Shown here one piece after another: positions 1 through 8,463 of a DNA stretch of 64,000 nucleotides. The translations under genes and the position numbers were made by a program. Under the pieces are notes generated by a model. It saw only the letters and a list, made by a program, of their open reading frames with translations, was not told the origin of the DNA and did not search any database. Source of the DNA: an uncultured Anaerococcus sp. (GTDB lineage Bacteria; Bacillota; Clostridia; Tissierellales; Peptoniphilaceae); assembly GCF_943912825.1 (NCBI RefSeq), contig NZ_CALTUX010000003.1:12826-76825 (forward strand). The letters run 5' to 3'. Numbering within the stretch: position 1 is the first letter of the stretch; each line of letters begins with the position of its first letter.

Positions 1-1
1 T

Positions 2-349
2 GAGTATACAAAGGAGCTAATAAACTTAAGAAAATCAATAGATGTATTTTCTTATACAAGCGAAGATCTAATAAGGGAGAAGCTAAAATTTAATGATGGT
101 CTAGATGATTCTATAGTTGGTTATTTACTGGATAATAAGTATTTAGTATTCATTAACGCTAATTGTAATGATATGCATATAAGTGCGGATATTTTAAGAT
201 CATCTATTGATAATATAAATTCTAAAAAAATTGAAAAAGTTTTTGATAAAGAGGGTAAGAATAATATAGGTATTGATATAGAAAGTGGACTTAGTTTAGA
301 TTCACTGTCAGTAAATGTATATAAAATAGGAGAAGCAGATGGACTATAA
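2..349 (+). CDS. C-terminal end of a pullulanase-like GH13 glycosidase (partial, 5' end outside window)
   Basis: An open frame runs from base 2 to a TAA at 347-349 (about 115 codons). It begins with EYTKELINLRKSIDVFSY, followed by a SIVGYLLD and YLVFINAN stretch. This order (a K-LI-LRK helix, then an all-beta tail with a 'hydrophobic-FNAN' strand) is what the C-terminal end of type I pullulanases and related GH13 alpha-glucan debranching enzymes looks like. The catalytic TIM barrel would lie upstream of the window and cannot be checked. The gene overlaps the next one by 11 bases, suggesting cotranscription of glycogen/starch debranching with the phosphohexomutase. Family assignment rests on remembered motif order only. 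Confidence 0.6.
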   Translation, partial: EYTKELINLRKSIDVFSYTSEDLIREKLKFNDGLDDSIVGYLLDNKYLVFINANCNDMHISADILRSSIDNINSKKIEKVFDKEGKNNIGIDIESGLSLDSLSVNVYKIGEADGL

Positions 350-2033
350 GAAAAATTTTGAAACTTGGTACAATGATGATAGGTTTGATGAAGAAACAAG
401 AAAAGAACTTGAAGCTATCAAAGATAATGATGAAGAGATTAAAGATAGGTTTTATCAATCTTTAAAATTTGGTACAGCAGGTCTTAGAGGAAAACTAGGA
501 GCTGGTACTAACAGGATGAATAATTATATGGTAGCTCAAGCAACCCAAGCTTTTGCAGATACAATCGCAGAAGGTGGGGAAGAAGCTAAAAAACGTGGTG
601 TAGCAATTGCTTATGACGTTAGACACATGTCAAAAGAATTTGCTAAGATTACTGCTGAAGTATTTGCTGCTAATGGAATAAAAGTTTATATCCACAAAGA
701 AATCCAACCAACACCAGTATGCTCATTCACTATAAGAGAGCTTAATTGTGTTGCTGGTGTAATGGTAACAGCTTCACACAACCCAAGAGAATATAATGGT
801 TACAAGGCTTATAATGAAGAAGGTAGCCAAATAATGGATGAGACTGCTAATAAAATTTTAGGCTACATCGCTGACCACCAAGACTTTTTTGAAATAAAAA
901 GACTAGACTTTGAAAAAGGCCTTGAAGATGGAATAATTGAGTATGTAAGCGATGAATTACTAGAAAAATATGTATCACTAATCAAAGATTGTACAATCCA
1001 TGATGAAGGAATTGATAAGGATATCAGCGTTGTATATTCTCCACTTAATGGTACTGGAAATAAGTTAGTTAGAAGAATACTTAAAGAAAGAGGATTTACA
1101 AATATTCACGTAGTAAAAGAACAAGAAAATCCTGACCCTGACTTTACTACAGTAGGTTATCCAAACCCAGAAGATCCAAAAGCTTTCAAATATTCTGAAG
1201 AATTAGGAAAAGAAACTAAGGCTGAATTATTACTTGCTACAGACCCAGATGCAGATAGGTGTGCTGTAGAAGTATTAGATAAAGATGGTAGCTATAAGTT
1301 CTTAACTGGTAACCTAATAGGCTCATTACTTACAAATTATGTTTTATCTGGCCTATCTGAAAAAGGTGAACTTCCAGAAAATCCTGCAGTTGTAAAATCA
1401 ATAGTTACTACAGATTTAGTTGCACCAATTGCAAAAAAATATGGAGTTGCTAAATACGATGTCCTAACAGGATTTAAAAATATCTATGATAAGGCAAATG
1501 AACTAGAAAGAGAAAATACAGGTAAATTTGTATTTGGTTTTGAAGAATCAATTGGATATAACTACAAAGATTTTGTAAGGGATAAAGATGCTGTTAACTC
1601 TGCTATGTTGATAACAGAAATGGCAGCTTACTACAAGAGCCAAGGTAAATCTTTAATTGACGTAATTAATGAAATTTACGAAGAACATGGATATTATTCA
1701 AATGAAGTTGTATCAATCACACTTGAAGGTGTTGATGGTCAAGAAAGAATAGCTAGAATAATGTCTGAAGTTAGAGAAAATCCTATCAAAGAAATTGGTG
1801 GAGATAAGATTGATAGCCTAATTGATTATCAAAACGATGATACAGGCCTACCAAAATCTAACGTATTAAAATACTTCTTCGAAGATGGATCTTGGGTAAC
1901 ACTTAGACCATCAGGTACAGAACCAAAAATTAAAATTTATGTTAACTCTATAGCTTCTAGTATGGATAAGGCAAAAGCCAAAAAAGATACTACTATTAAA
2001 TACATGGAAGATATAATAGATTCTATCCATTAA
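339..2033 (+). CDS. pgcA: Phosphoglucomutase / phosphomannomutase family (alpha-D-phosphohexomutase)
   Basis: A 564-residue alpha-D-phosphohexomutase, probably interconverting glucose-1-phosphate and glucose-6-phosphate in the cytoplasm. The phosphoserine loop TASHNP is present with the catalytic Ser at residue 146. The metal-binding loop DPDADR starts at residue 302, the sugar-binding GFEESIGY loop is near residue 405, and the phosphate-binding RPSGTEPKIKIY loop is near the C terminus. Length and motif order match PgcA-type enzymes of Bacillota. It overlaps the preceding pullulanase-like gene by 11 bases, consistent with channelling alpha-glucan breakdown products into glycolysis. A strong hairpin terminator follows directly. 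Confidence 0.93.
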   Translation: MDYKKNFETWYNDDRFDEETRKELEAIKDNDEEIKDRFYQSLKFGTAGLRGKLGAGTNRMNNYMVAQATQAFADTIAEGGEEAKKRGVAIAYDVRHMSKEFAKITAEVFAANGIKVYIHKEIQPTPVCSFTIRELNCVAGVMVTASHNPREYNGYKAYNEEGSQIMDETANKILGYIADHQDFFEIKRLDFEKGLEDGIIEYVSDELLEKYVSLIKDCTIHDEGIDKDISVVYSPLNGTGNKLVRRILKERGFTNIHVVKEQENPDPDFTTVGYPNPEDPKAFKYSEELGKETKAELLLATDPDADRCAVEVLDKDGSYKFLTGNLIGSLLTNYVLSGLSEKGELPENPAVVKSIVTTDLVAPIAKKYGVAKYDVLTGFKNIYDKANELERENTGKFVFGFEESIGYNYKDFVRDKDAVNSAMLITEMAAYYKSQGKSLIDVINEIYEEHGYYSNEVVSITLEGVDGQERIARIMSEVRENPIKEIGGDKIDSLIDYQNDDTGLPKSNVLKYFFEDGSWVTLRPSGTEPKIKIYVNSIASSMDKAKAKKDTTIKYMEDIIDSIH

Positions 2034-2041
2034 ATATAAGG

Positions 2042-2067
2042 CCTCAGGTTTATCCTGAGGTTTTTTT
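2042..2067 (+). terminator. Rho-independent terminator after pgcA
   Basis: CCTCAGG (2042-2048) pairs with CCTGAGG (2054-2060) over a five-base loop and is followed by seven T residues. It starts 9 bases after the pgcA stop and closes the alpha-glucan operon. Confidence 0.92.
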
Positions 2068-2076
2068 ATTTTAAAC

Positions 2077-2105
2077 TTGAAATTAAGATTAAAATATCAT
2101 AATAT
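2077..2105 (+). promoter_or_regulatory. Sigma-A type promoter for the FHA-RodA-PBP operon
   Basis: TTGAAA (2077-2082) is separated by 17 bases from TAATAT (2100-2105). It lies just behind the pgcA terminator and ahead of an AAGGAG ribosome site at 2112-2117 serving the gene at 2128. Both boxes are close to consensus and no other -10/-35 pair competes. Confidence 0.7.
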
Positions 2106-2127
2106 ATAGCCAAGGAGTATTAAATAT

Positions 2128-2631
2128 ATGGAAAACTTTTTTAATCTTATTGATAAAATATTTTCAATCAATGTATTTGGAAATTTAACTTTATATCAAT
2201 TATTATCAACAATATTGAAGTATCTCTTTGTTTTTGTTGTTTTTTATTTCATATATTCTATTATCAGAATTATATATTACGATGTAAGAACAACACTTAA
2301 GAAAGAACAAGAATATGATGCCTACCTAAACCTAATAAATAAGTATGATGGCTTCAACTTTGAAGTGCAAGAGTATTATTTTTTAGGAGAGAATAATACA
2401 ATAGGTCGTGATAAGAAAAATACAATAGAAATAAATGATAAGTATCTTTCAAAATTTCACGCTAGAATCTTACAGGATGAGGATATGTATTTCCTAGAAG
2501 ATTTAAAATCAGCCAATGGAACATACTTAAATGATGAAAGAATTGAAGATGCCATAGAATTAAAATCTGGAGATGTAATTAGACTTGGCTCTCTAAAATT
2601 CTTGTTTGAACAGGATGAAAAAGATGTTTAA
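2128..2631 (+). CDS. Membrane-anchored FHA-domain protein
   Basis: A 167-residue protein with one membrane segment (about residues 25-47), a short linker and a C-terminal forkhead-associated domain (about 85-160). FHA hallmarks are visible: TIGRDKKNTIEI, the conserved S-x-x-H in LSKFHARI, and NGTYLN. FHA domains bind phosphothreonine peptides, so it probably reads Ser/Thr kinase phosphorylation at the inner face of the membrane. It is first in an operon with a RodA/FtsW protein and a class B PBP, an arrangement known from actinobacterial fhaB-rodA-pbpA clusters. No kinase or phosphatase gene is present in this window, so its partner is unknown. Confidence 0.85.
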   Translation: MENFFNLIDKIFSINVFGNLTLYQLLSTILKYLFVFVVFYFIYSIIRIIYYDVRTTLKKEQEYDAYLNLINKYDGFNFEVQEYYFLGENNTIGRDKKNTIEINDKYLSKFHARILQDEDMYFLEDLKSANGTYLNDERIEDAIELKSGDVIRLGSLKFLFEQDEKDV

Positions 2632-3895
2632 GAAATTAGATAATCCAGAAAAATCAATGGTACGCTCCAGAGCCAAGGCAAACATCTTATTATTTATATT
2701 TGAGTTTTTAAGCTTATCATTGGCTATGATTTTTAATATAGAAAACTTGACTAATATTGATTTTTACACCTATATAGCCATATTGATAGTTACCTTGCTA
2801 GTATCATTTTTAGTAGATAGGTTTACAAAGTCTGATAATATTCTGCTATTGATAGTAAATATGCTATTTTCTATCGGTGTTGCGATAATTTATAGACTTG
2901 ATCCAAAGCTAGGAAGAAGGCAGTTACAGTTTTATTTAGCTGGAGTAGTTTTATTTTTCCTTACCTATTTTATCCTAAAATCATTTAAGTCATGGGATAA
3001 GTTAATTTTATTCTATGCGGGTGTATCAATTCTCTTGTTTATCATAACCCTAATATTTGGTAGCTATATTGGCGGGGCCAAAAACTGGATAGTGATAAAA
3101 AATATTATTACAATACAACCATCAGAGTTTATAAAAGTACCTTTGGCTTTTTTTATAGCTAGTTTTTATGCGAATTTCAATAAAATTAGCTTAAAACCAT
3201 TTGGAAGATATTTTATGAATTTTATAATCTACGTATTTATAGGATTCTTATTCCTTCAAAAAGACTTGGGAACTGCACTAATATTTTTTGGAACTCTTAT
3301 AGTTAGCCAATTTGTATATGAAAAAGATAGAAGGTTAATATTTATAAATATGTTCTTCATGATAATAGGTTCTATAGTAGCATATTTTCTATTTGGCCAT
3401 GTTAGGATAAGAGTAAGTACTTGGCTTGATCCTTGGTCAGATATAAATGTTACAGGCTATCAGATAACCCAAGCTCTCTTTGCGACAGCAAGCGGTGGTC
3501 TATTTGGTACTGGCATAGGCTTAGGTCATCCTGATTATGTTCCAGTTGCTGAATCTGATTTCATTTTTTCTGCAATTTGTGAAGAGATGGGTATTTTCAT
3601 GGGGATTGGTGTTGTTCTATTATTTATGATTCTAGTATACAGGGCCTTAAAAATTTCTTTGACCCAGCAGGTAAAATTCTACTCAGTCCTTGCTTTTTGC
3701 ATAGGAGTATTATTTGCTTTACAGACATTAATAATATTAGGTGGAGTGCTTAAGATAATTCCACTTACAGGCGTAACCCTACCTTTTATAAGTCAAGGTG
3801 GATCTTCAATGCTCGCAGGTTTTATTCTTTTAGGATGCTTGCAATATTGTGGGGAAGAAATAAATCTTGGAGGGTCTAAAAATGTCAAACGATAA
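2624..3895 (+). CDS. RodA/FtsW/SpoVE-family peptidoglycan polymerase
   Basis: A SEDS-family glycosyltransferase with about ten membrane helices, polymerising lipid II during elongation or division. Visible signatures include the QLQFYLAGVV region, QPSEFIKVPL, FLFLQKDLGTALIFF and the late LPFISQGGSSMLAGF loop. I place the start at the ATG at 2624 because AGGA (2612-2615) lies 8 bases ahead; an upstream TTG (2606) and ATG (2615) in the same frame lack such a site. It overlaps the FHA gene by 8 bases and the PBP gene by 14, so the three products are probably translationally coupled and act together. Whether it is RodA or FtsW cannot be settled from sequence alone. Confidence 0.9.
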   Translation: MFKKLDNPEKSMVRSRAKANILLFIFEFLSLSLAMIFNIENLTNIDFYTYIAILIVTLLVSFLVDRFTKSDNILLLIVNMLFSIGVAIIYRLDPKLGRRQLQFYLAGVVLFFLTYFILKSFKSWDKLILFYAGVSILLFIITLIFGSYIGGAKNWIVIKNIITIQPSEFIKVPLAFFIASFYANFNKISLKPFGRYFMNFIIYVFIGFLFLQKDLGTALIFFGTLIVSQFVYEKDRRLIFINMFFMIIGSIVAYFLFGHVRIRVSTWLDPWSDINVTGYQITQALFATASGGLFGTGIGLGHPDYVPVAESDFIFSAICEEMGIFMGIGVVLLFMILVYRALKISLTQQVKFYSVLAFCIGVLFALQTLIILGGVLKIIPLTGVTLPFISQGGSSMLAGFILLGCLQYCGEEINLGGSKNVKR

Positions 3896-5405
3896 AAATA
3901 TTAAGAAAAAAAGATCTTCTAATAAATCTATTATTGATAAAATAAAAAAAATAGAGCAAGATCAAAGGATAAAGGATAACTCAAGGCTAAAAGTTTTGTC
4001 AAAATCAACCTTAAATAAGAGACTTATTTTTATAATGGTTGTCTTTGTCCTATTGTTTATGCTACTGGCCTTATATTTGGTTTATTTTCAGCTGTTTAAG
4101 GCGAAAAAAATCGCGGATAATTCTAATAATAGAAGGTTATGGCTAAATGAAGATTTGATTCATAGGGGAAGTATATTTGATAGAAATGAAAATCTTCTAG
4201 TTTATAGTCAAGATGACGGTCAAGGAAAACAAGTAAGAATTTATAATTATCCTTTAGCCAGCGCAAGTGTCACTGGATATTCATCTAAAACCTATGGAAA
4301 GACTGGTATAGAAAAATCATATAATAGACAGTTACTAGCTTTATCAGATGAAAACTTCAGCCAATTTAGAAAAATGGTCGTAAAAAATGACACGGGAAAT
4401 GACCTTCATTTAACTTTAGATCAACATATACAAAATATTGTTTATGCTTATCTATCAAATTATAAGGCAGCTTGCGTGATAATGAAACCTAACACTGGAG
4501 AAGTATTAGCCATGGTATCAACACCGACATTCAATCCTAATTCTGTTGATGCTGATTGGAATAATTTAATACAGACAGATGATGGTAGGTTAATAAATAG
4601 AACTACTCAAGGCCTTTATAGACCGGGTTCTGCCTATAAAATTATTACAGCAACTTCTATAATAGACAATAAATTAAATCAGGAGTACGACGATACAGGT
4701 AGTGAGGAAGTCCAAGGCTATGAAATTAAAAATTTTGGCGATCAAGTATTCGGACATCTTAACCTAAGAAATGCTTTTATATATTCTTCAAACACCTATT
4801 TTGCAGCCAAGTCGAATGACTTAGGTAAAGAAAAACTTGCAAAGACAAGCGAAAAATATATGTTTAATAAAAAATATGATTTCGATTTAGATGTAAATAA
4901 GTCCATAATACCTTTTGATGATTTAAATCAAGCGGACCTTGCTATGACAGGTTTTGGTTATGGTAAAACACAGATGACCCCACTTCATATGGCTATGATT
5001 ACTTCAGCAATTGCAAATGAAGGTGTGATGCTTAAGCCTAGACTTGTAAATAAAATTACAGATAAAGAAAAGAAAACAGTCTATGAAGCTGAAGATGAAG
5101 TTTTATCTAAGGTCACAAATAAGGACACAGCTGAAAAAATCAGGGAAATGATGGTCGGAGTTGTAAATGAAGGAACAGGAAGAAAAGCCTATCTTGACTC
5201 AACCCAAATTGCTGGTAAGACAGGCACCGCTGATAAAAGTGATGGGAATTTAGATGCTTGGTTTGTTGGCTTTGCCCCTGCCTATGAGCCTAAATTGGCT
5301 ATAGCTTTGTTAGTTGAAGATAGTCAGGGCACAGGGGGAGACATAGCTGCTCCAATAGCAAGAAATATTATCAGAGATATTATCAATACCATATCTCTTG
5401 ATTAA
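3882..5405 (+). CDS. Class B penicillin-binding protein (PbpA-like transpeptidase)
   Basis: A 507-residue membrane-anchored D,D-transpeptidase. It has a basic cytoplasmic tail of about 45 residues, one membrane helix (about 48-72), a short RGSIFDRN-containing linker and the transpeptidase domain. The three active-site motifs are seen: SAYK with the acylated Ser at 250, SSN at 302-304 and KTG at 446-448. The usual long dimerisation domain is reduced, as in actinobacterial PbpA. The start at ATG 3882 is chosen because GGAGGG sits at 3869-3874; the frame is also open to a TTG at 3867. It follows the SEDS protein with a 14-base overlap, the standard SEDS-bPBP pairing. Confidence 0.9.
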   Translation: MSNDKNIKKKRSSNKSIIDKIKKIEQDQRIKDNSRLKVLSKSTLNKRLIFIMVVFVLLFMLLALYLVYFQLFKAKKIADNSNNRRLWLNEDLIHRGSIFDRNENLLVYSQDDGQGKQVRIYNYPLASASVTGYSSKTYGKTGIEKSYNRQLLALSDENFSQFRKMVVKNDTGNDLHLTLDQHIQNIVYAYLSNYKAACVIMKPNTGEVLAMVSTPTFNPNSVDADWNNLIQTDDGRLINRTTQGLYRPGSAYKIITATSIIDNKLNQEYDDTGSEEVQGYEIKNFGDQVFGHLNLRNAFIYSSNTYFAAKSNDLGKEKLAKTSEKYMFNKKYDFDLDVNKSIIPFDDLNQADLAMTGFGYGKTQMTPLHMAMITSAIANEGVMLKPRLVNKITDKEKKTVYEAEDEVLSKVTNKDTAEKIREMMVGVVNEGTGRKAYLDSTQIAGKTGTADKSDGNLDAWFVGFAPAYEPKLAIALLVEDSQGTGGDIAAPIARNIIRDIINTISLD

Positions 5406-6191
5406 TCACATAAGCTTATTTTTAATATTAGTCCAATAGTGATTTTTATTAAGAATGAGCTTATTTATTTTTTTAGAAGAAACTTTTATCCTAATTTTGT
5501 AGTCCTTAGTATTTAATTCTCTACCATCAAAAATAAATACAGTATGGTAATTGTCTCTTTTAGAAACTACAATATCAATGCTGGCATCATTAGGTAAGAC
5601 GACTGGACATTTTAATGAATTATTCAAATTGGAATAAACAGGTGCAACAGGTGTAAGCTGAAAACCGTTTAGGGATTGGTGTAAAATAGCTCCATTGCTT
5701 GATAGGTTATAGGCAGTTGACCCATGAGGAGTAGAAATTATAAGACCATCTCCTGCATAAGATTCGATAAAGTTTCCATCTATAAAGACCTTAAGCCTTA
5801 CAATTTGGTTTTTATTGGATTTAACGACAACCTCGTTTATAGCCTTAAATGACCTATTATTTACCTTTGATTCTAGCACAGTAAGCTCTTCAATTAAATA
5901 GTCATTTTTGGTAAATCTTTTAACAAAATCTTCAATAAGGTCTACCTCTATTTCCTGATAAAATCCTAAGTGTCCAGTATTTATTCCAATAAAAGGTATT
6001 TCAGAAAACTCGGATTGGTGGACAGCGCTTAAAAATGTTCCATCACCGCCAATAACCAAATTTAAAACAGCTCTGTCATCATAAGAAGTGCTAATAGTAT
6101 ATCCATACTTTTGAAAAATTTTTCTTGTTTTGTGAAAAATTGCATTACTATATTTTGATTTGTTTTTAAAAATGTTAATAATATTTGTCAT
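5406..6191 (-). CDS. nadK: NAD kinase (ATP/polyphosphate-dependent NAD phosphorylation)
   Basis: A 261-residue NAD kinase that phosphorylates NAD to NADP in the cytoplasm. The GGDGTF motif with the catalytic Asp at residue 50, the NEVVVKS strand and the GDGLIISTPHGSTAYNLSS loop are diagnostic. I use the ATG at 6191, preceded by GAGAGG at good spacing; an in-frame ATG at 6206 has none. The stop codon directly abuts the stop of the convergent PBP gene with no intergenic base, and no GC-rich terminator is visible between them. It diverges from the pseudouridine synthase gene at 6232 across a 40-base gap containing a TATAAT on the minus strand. Confidence 0.92.
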   Translation of the reverse strand: MTNIINIFKNKSKYSNAIFHKTRKIFQKYGYTISTSYDDRAVLNLVIGGDGTFLSAVHQSEFSEIPFIGINTGHLGFYQEIEVDLIEDFVKRFTKNDYLIEELTVLESKVNNRSFKAINEVVVKSNKNQIVRLKVFIDGNFIESYAGDGLIISTPHGSTAYNLSSNGAILHQSLNGFQLTPVAPVYSNLNNSLKCPVVLPNDASIDIVVSKRDNYHTVFIFDGRELNTKDYKIRIKVSSKKINKLILNKNHYWTNIKNKLM

Positions 6192-6231
6192 ATGATGTCC
6201 TCTCATATATCATTATAACATAGGAGTAGCC

Positions 6232-7074
6232 ATGAGATATATAGAAATTAAGAATATTAATGAAAAAACTATAAAAACTTTACTAAAAAAGAATGAATTT
6301 TCTAAGAGAGCCATTGATAGATTGCTAAAAGATGGAATATTATTGAATGATAAAGAAATTAAATCAAATTTAAAAATCGAAAAAAATGATCTTATTAAGA
6401 TACCAATAGACGAAGAAAATCTTGATTATGAACCTATCAAAGGAAAAATTAATATAAAATATGAAGATGAAAATTTATTGATAATTTCAAAAGACTCTAA
6501 CATAACGGTAAATTCTAATGGACAAGTTAATCTTGCAAACTATATTGCTTATTATTTTAAGGAAAATCATATAAAAGCTAAAGTTAGGTTTATAAATAGG
6601 CTTGATATGAATACATCAGGTCTTATAATGATTGCAAAAAATTCTTATGCCCAATCTTTTTATCAAAAAGAAATAGAAGACAACGGGATTACAAAAAAAT
6701 ATTTAGCTTATGTAGAAGGAAAATTAAATATTGATAAGCTTTATAAAATTAAGCTTACTTATGACGAAAATTCAAAAAGATATGATCAAGCAGAGGACGG
6801 GAAATTAGCTATAACTTACTTCAAAAGTTTAGAGACTAATGAAAAATATTCTATAATTGAATGTGATATAAAAACTGGTAAGACTCATCAAATCAGATCT
6901 TCACTTAGATATTTAGGCCACCCGATAATAGGTGATAAATTATATGGCTCAACTTATGATCATGATAGGTTTTTACTACATTCTTATTATTTAAAATTTA
7001 ATGTCTTTTTAAAAAAGGAAAGTATTACCATTAAAGATTATCCTGAATTTGAGGGATTTGTTGAGAAAATATGA
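6232..7074 (+). CDS. RluA-family pseudouridine synthase with N-terminal S4-like domain
   Basis: A 280-residue RNA pseudouridine synthase. The N-terminal 60 residues resemble an S4 RNA-binding domain (AIDRLLKDG, LNDKEIK). The catalytic motif RLDMNTSGL contains the nucleophilic Asp at 125, and TGKTHQIR plus GHPIIGDKLYG follow in the expected order. It may modify 23S rRNA or tRNA; the exact uridine cannot be read from sequence. AGGAG precedes the ATG. It is divergent from nadK, a pairing often seen in Bacillota (ppnK next to an rluD-like gene). A second RluA paralogue lies at 18795. Confidence 0.87.
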   Translation: MRYIEIKNINEKTIKTLLKKNEFSKRAIDRLLKDGILLNDKEIKSNLKIEKNDLIKIPIDEENLDYEPIKGKINIKYEDENLLIISKDSNITVNSNGQVNLANYIAYYFKENHIKAKVRFINRLDMNTSGLIMIAKNSYAQSFYQKEIEDNGITKKYLAYVEGKLNIDKLYKIKLTYDENSKRYDQAEDGKLAITYFKSLETNEKYSIIECDIKTGKTHQIRSSLRYLGHPIIGDKLYGSTYDHDRFLLHSYYLKFNVFLKKESITIKDYPEFEGFVEKI

Positions 7075-7085
7075 AAATATTTTTC

Positions 7086-7114
7086 TTGCAAAAAAATCGA
7101 AAATATATTATAAT
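7086..7114 (+). promoter_or_regulatory. Strong sigma-A promoter for the structured RNA at 7119
   Basis: TTGCAA (7086-7091), a 17-base spacer and a perfect TATAAT (7109-7114). The predicted start falls at about 7120, exactly at the foot of an 11-bp stem, so this promoter appears to serve the RNA rather than a protein gene. Confidence 0.75.
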
Positions 7115-7118
7115 AGGG

Positions 7119-7288
7119 TTATCCTAAGGACAAGGTCCAATTTAAACCTACAACTTTGATAAGGGATTGCGGAGTTCTAACTTTTATGACAAGCCTCCTT
7201 AGAGTGGAAGTCAGATGATTTTAGACAGCTTGCCCACCTTCACATACAGGAAGGTCTTAAAGTAAGGGCCACCTTAGGATAATTTTTT
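7119..7288 (+). ncRNA. Structured non-coding RNA, candidate 6S RNA
   Basis: A roughly 170-nt transcript is suggested by a consensus promoter at its 5' edge. TTATCCTAAGG (7119-7129) pairs perfectly with CCTTAGGATAA (7272-7282), and six T residues follow, so the closing stem also acts as the terminator. Inside, GGTCC pairs with GGGCC, AATTTAA largely with TTAAAGT, and ACCTTC with GAAGGT as a small hairpin in the 3' arm. A distal CAAGC/GCTTG stem caps the structure. A rod with a large central bubble and a hairpin in its 3' strand is the architecture of 6S RNA, which binds the housekeeping RNA polymerase. Length fits; identity is inferred from architecture, not from a covariance search. Confidence 0.6.
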
Positions 7289-7348
7289 GTTTTAAAAAAC
7301 TTATATTTGGGTAATAAGTAATAAGACTAAAATACAAAGGAGAATTAT

Positions 7349-7954
7349 ATGTCAATAGCAGATTATATTGAAAGTAGAGCGAAAGCTAAACAAAGAGAAA
7401 TAAAATATGAAATTTGGAAAGCAAAAAACCGTGATAGCAGAATGAGAGGCCAAGGAGCCTTAGCGGGATTATTGGTAGGTGCTGCAGCTGGTTTATTACT
7501 TGCCCCAAAATCAGGTAAAGAAACAAGAGAAGACATCAAGGAAGCATTCAATGATACTGTAGATACAGTTAAAGAAACTACAAGTGATGTTATAGATCAA
7601 GCAAAAGATGGTTATGAAGATTTAAAATATAGAGCTTACACAGATCTTCAACCAATCAAAGATGGTATAGAATATAGTGCTGAAGTAGCTAAAGATACAG
7701 GCAGACAAATAAAAGATGCATCTAGAAATGTCAAAAATTCACTTACAGAAGGCGCAAAAGATGTCAAAGAAATAGTAAAAGAAAGCGCCGGAGAAATATC
7801 AAAAGTTGCTGATGAAAAGAAAGATGAAATCTCTAAAGAAACATCAGAAACAAAAGAAGTAGTTAAAGAAGATGCTAAAGAAGTTAAGGACGAAGCAAAA
7901 GAAACAGCTCAAAAGGTAAAAGAAAACGATAAAAAAGTAAGCCAAAACAAATAA
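7349..7954 (+). CDS. YtxH-domain protein with LEA-like charged tail
   Basis: A 201-residue protein. After about 30 charged residues comes one glycine-rich membrane segment (ALAGLLVGAAAGLLLAPKSG), the YtxH signature. The remaining 140 residues are a Lys/Glu/Ala-rich, probably helical tail with loose 11-residue periodicity (repeated KE-V-K/DAKE units), resembling LEA-type stress proteins. B. subtilis YtxH belongs to a general-stress operon next to ccpA, and here too a DUF948 protein and a CcpA-like regulator follow. AAAGGAG lies ahead of the ATG. Molecular function is unknown; a role in the envelope or under stress is inferred from family context. Confidence 0.75.
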   Translation: MSIADYIESRAKAKQREIKYEIWKAKNRDSRMRGQGALAGLLVGAAAGLLLAPKSGKETREDIKEAFNDTVDTVKETTSDVIDQAKDGYEDLKYRAYTDLQPIKDGIEYSAEVAKDTGRQIKDASRNVKNSLTEGAKDVKEIVKESAGEISKVADEKKDEISKETSETKEVVKEDAKEVKDEAKETAQKVKENDKKVSQNK

Positions 7955-7972
7955 AAGTCAAGGAGATCATAA

Positions 7973-8416
7973 ATGCAAGTAACGATAGATTTTAATCTTC
8001 TCGGCAATATTATCATAACAATCTTAGCTATACTAGCCCTAGTTTTCTTAGTATTAGTACTAGTTAAAGTGAATAAATTGTTAGGAAGCGCTCAAAAAGT
8101 TTTAGATAAAAACTCAAATAACATAGATCAAGTAATTGAAAAATTACCTGATTTAACTAACCAAGCACACGATTTAGTTAATAATGTAAATGGCATTGTT
8201 ACAGATCCTAATCTAAAAATGGCAATAGCAAAAGTTAACGAGACTATGACAAGCGTAAATAGCATAACTGATGATATAAAAGATACCGTTAATTATGTTG
8301 GAATAACTGCTGTTGATAGTGTCGATACTTTTGGAGCAGGTGTTGCATCAATTACTGATTATTCATCATTGATAATGGATGTTATCGATATTGTAAGGAA
8401 TGTAATTGCAGGTTAA
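7973..8416 (+). CDS. DUF948 (YtxG-like) single-pass membrane protein
   Basis: A 147-residue protein with an N-terminal membrane helix (about residues 10-31). A soluble helical region follows with recurring D/N-L-x-N-x-A-x-x-L spacing (LPDLTNQAHDLVNNVNGIV), typical of DUF948. It lies 18 bases after the YtxH gene with an AAGGAG site and is followed by a terminator, so the two form a bicistron. The ytxG-ytxH pairing beside ccpA is conserved with Bacillus, with gene order swapped here. No enzymatic motif is visible. Confidence 0.7.
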   Translation: MQVTIDFNLLGNIIITILAILALVFLVLVLVKVNKLLGSAQKVLDKNSNNIDQVIEKLPDLTNQAHDLVNNVNGIVTDPNLKMAIAKVNETMTSVNSITDDIKDTVNYVGITAVDSVDTFGAGVASITDYSSLIMDVIDIVRNVIAG

Positions 8417-8422
8417 GATTTA

Positions 8423-8445
8423 AGCCATCAAAGTTGATGGCTTTT
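8423..8445 (+). terminator. Rho-independent terminator after the YtxH/DUF948 pair
   Basis: GCCATCA (8424-8430) pairs with TGATGGC (8435-8441) across a four-base loop, followed by TTTT. It ends only 19 bases ahead of the regulator start codon at 8464, so part of ccpA expression may come from readthrough. Confidence 0.8.
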
Positions 8446-8463
8446 GTGCTGAATGGAGGAGTT

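Noticed and set aside
2606..2623. TTG start for the RodA/FtsW gene
   Set aside because: ATG at 2624 has AGGA 8 bases upstream, while the TTG has no site.
7119..7288. T-box or other riboswitch controlling the YtxH gene
   Set aside because: No T-box motif is visible, the closing stem ends in its own terminator, and the promoter start coincides with the stem foot, favouring an independent RNA.
7363..7551. Minus-strand frame inside the YtxH-like gene
   Set aside because: It mirrors the codon pattern of the plus-strand gene, lacks a ribosome site and gives no recognisable protein.
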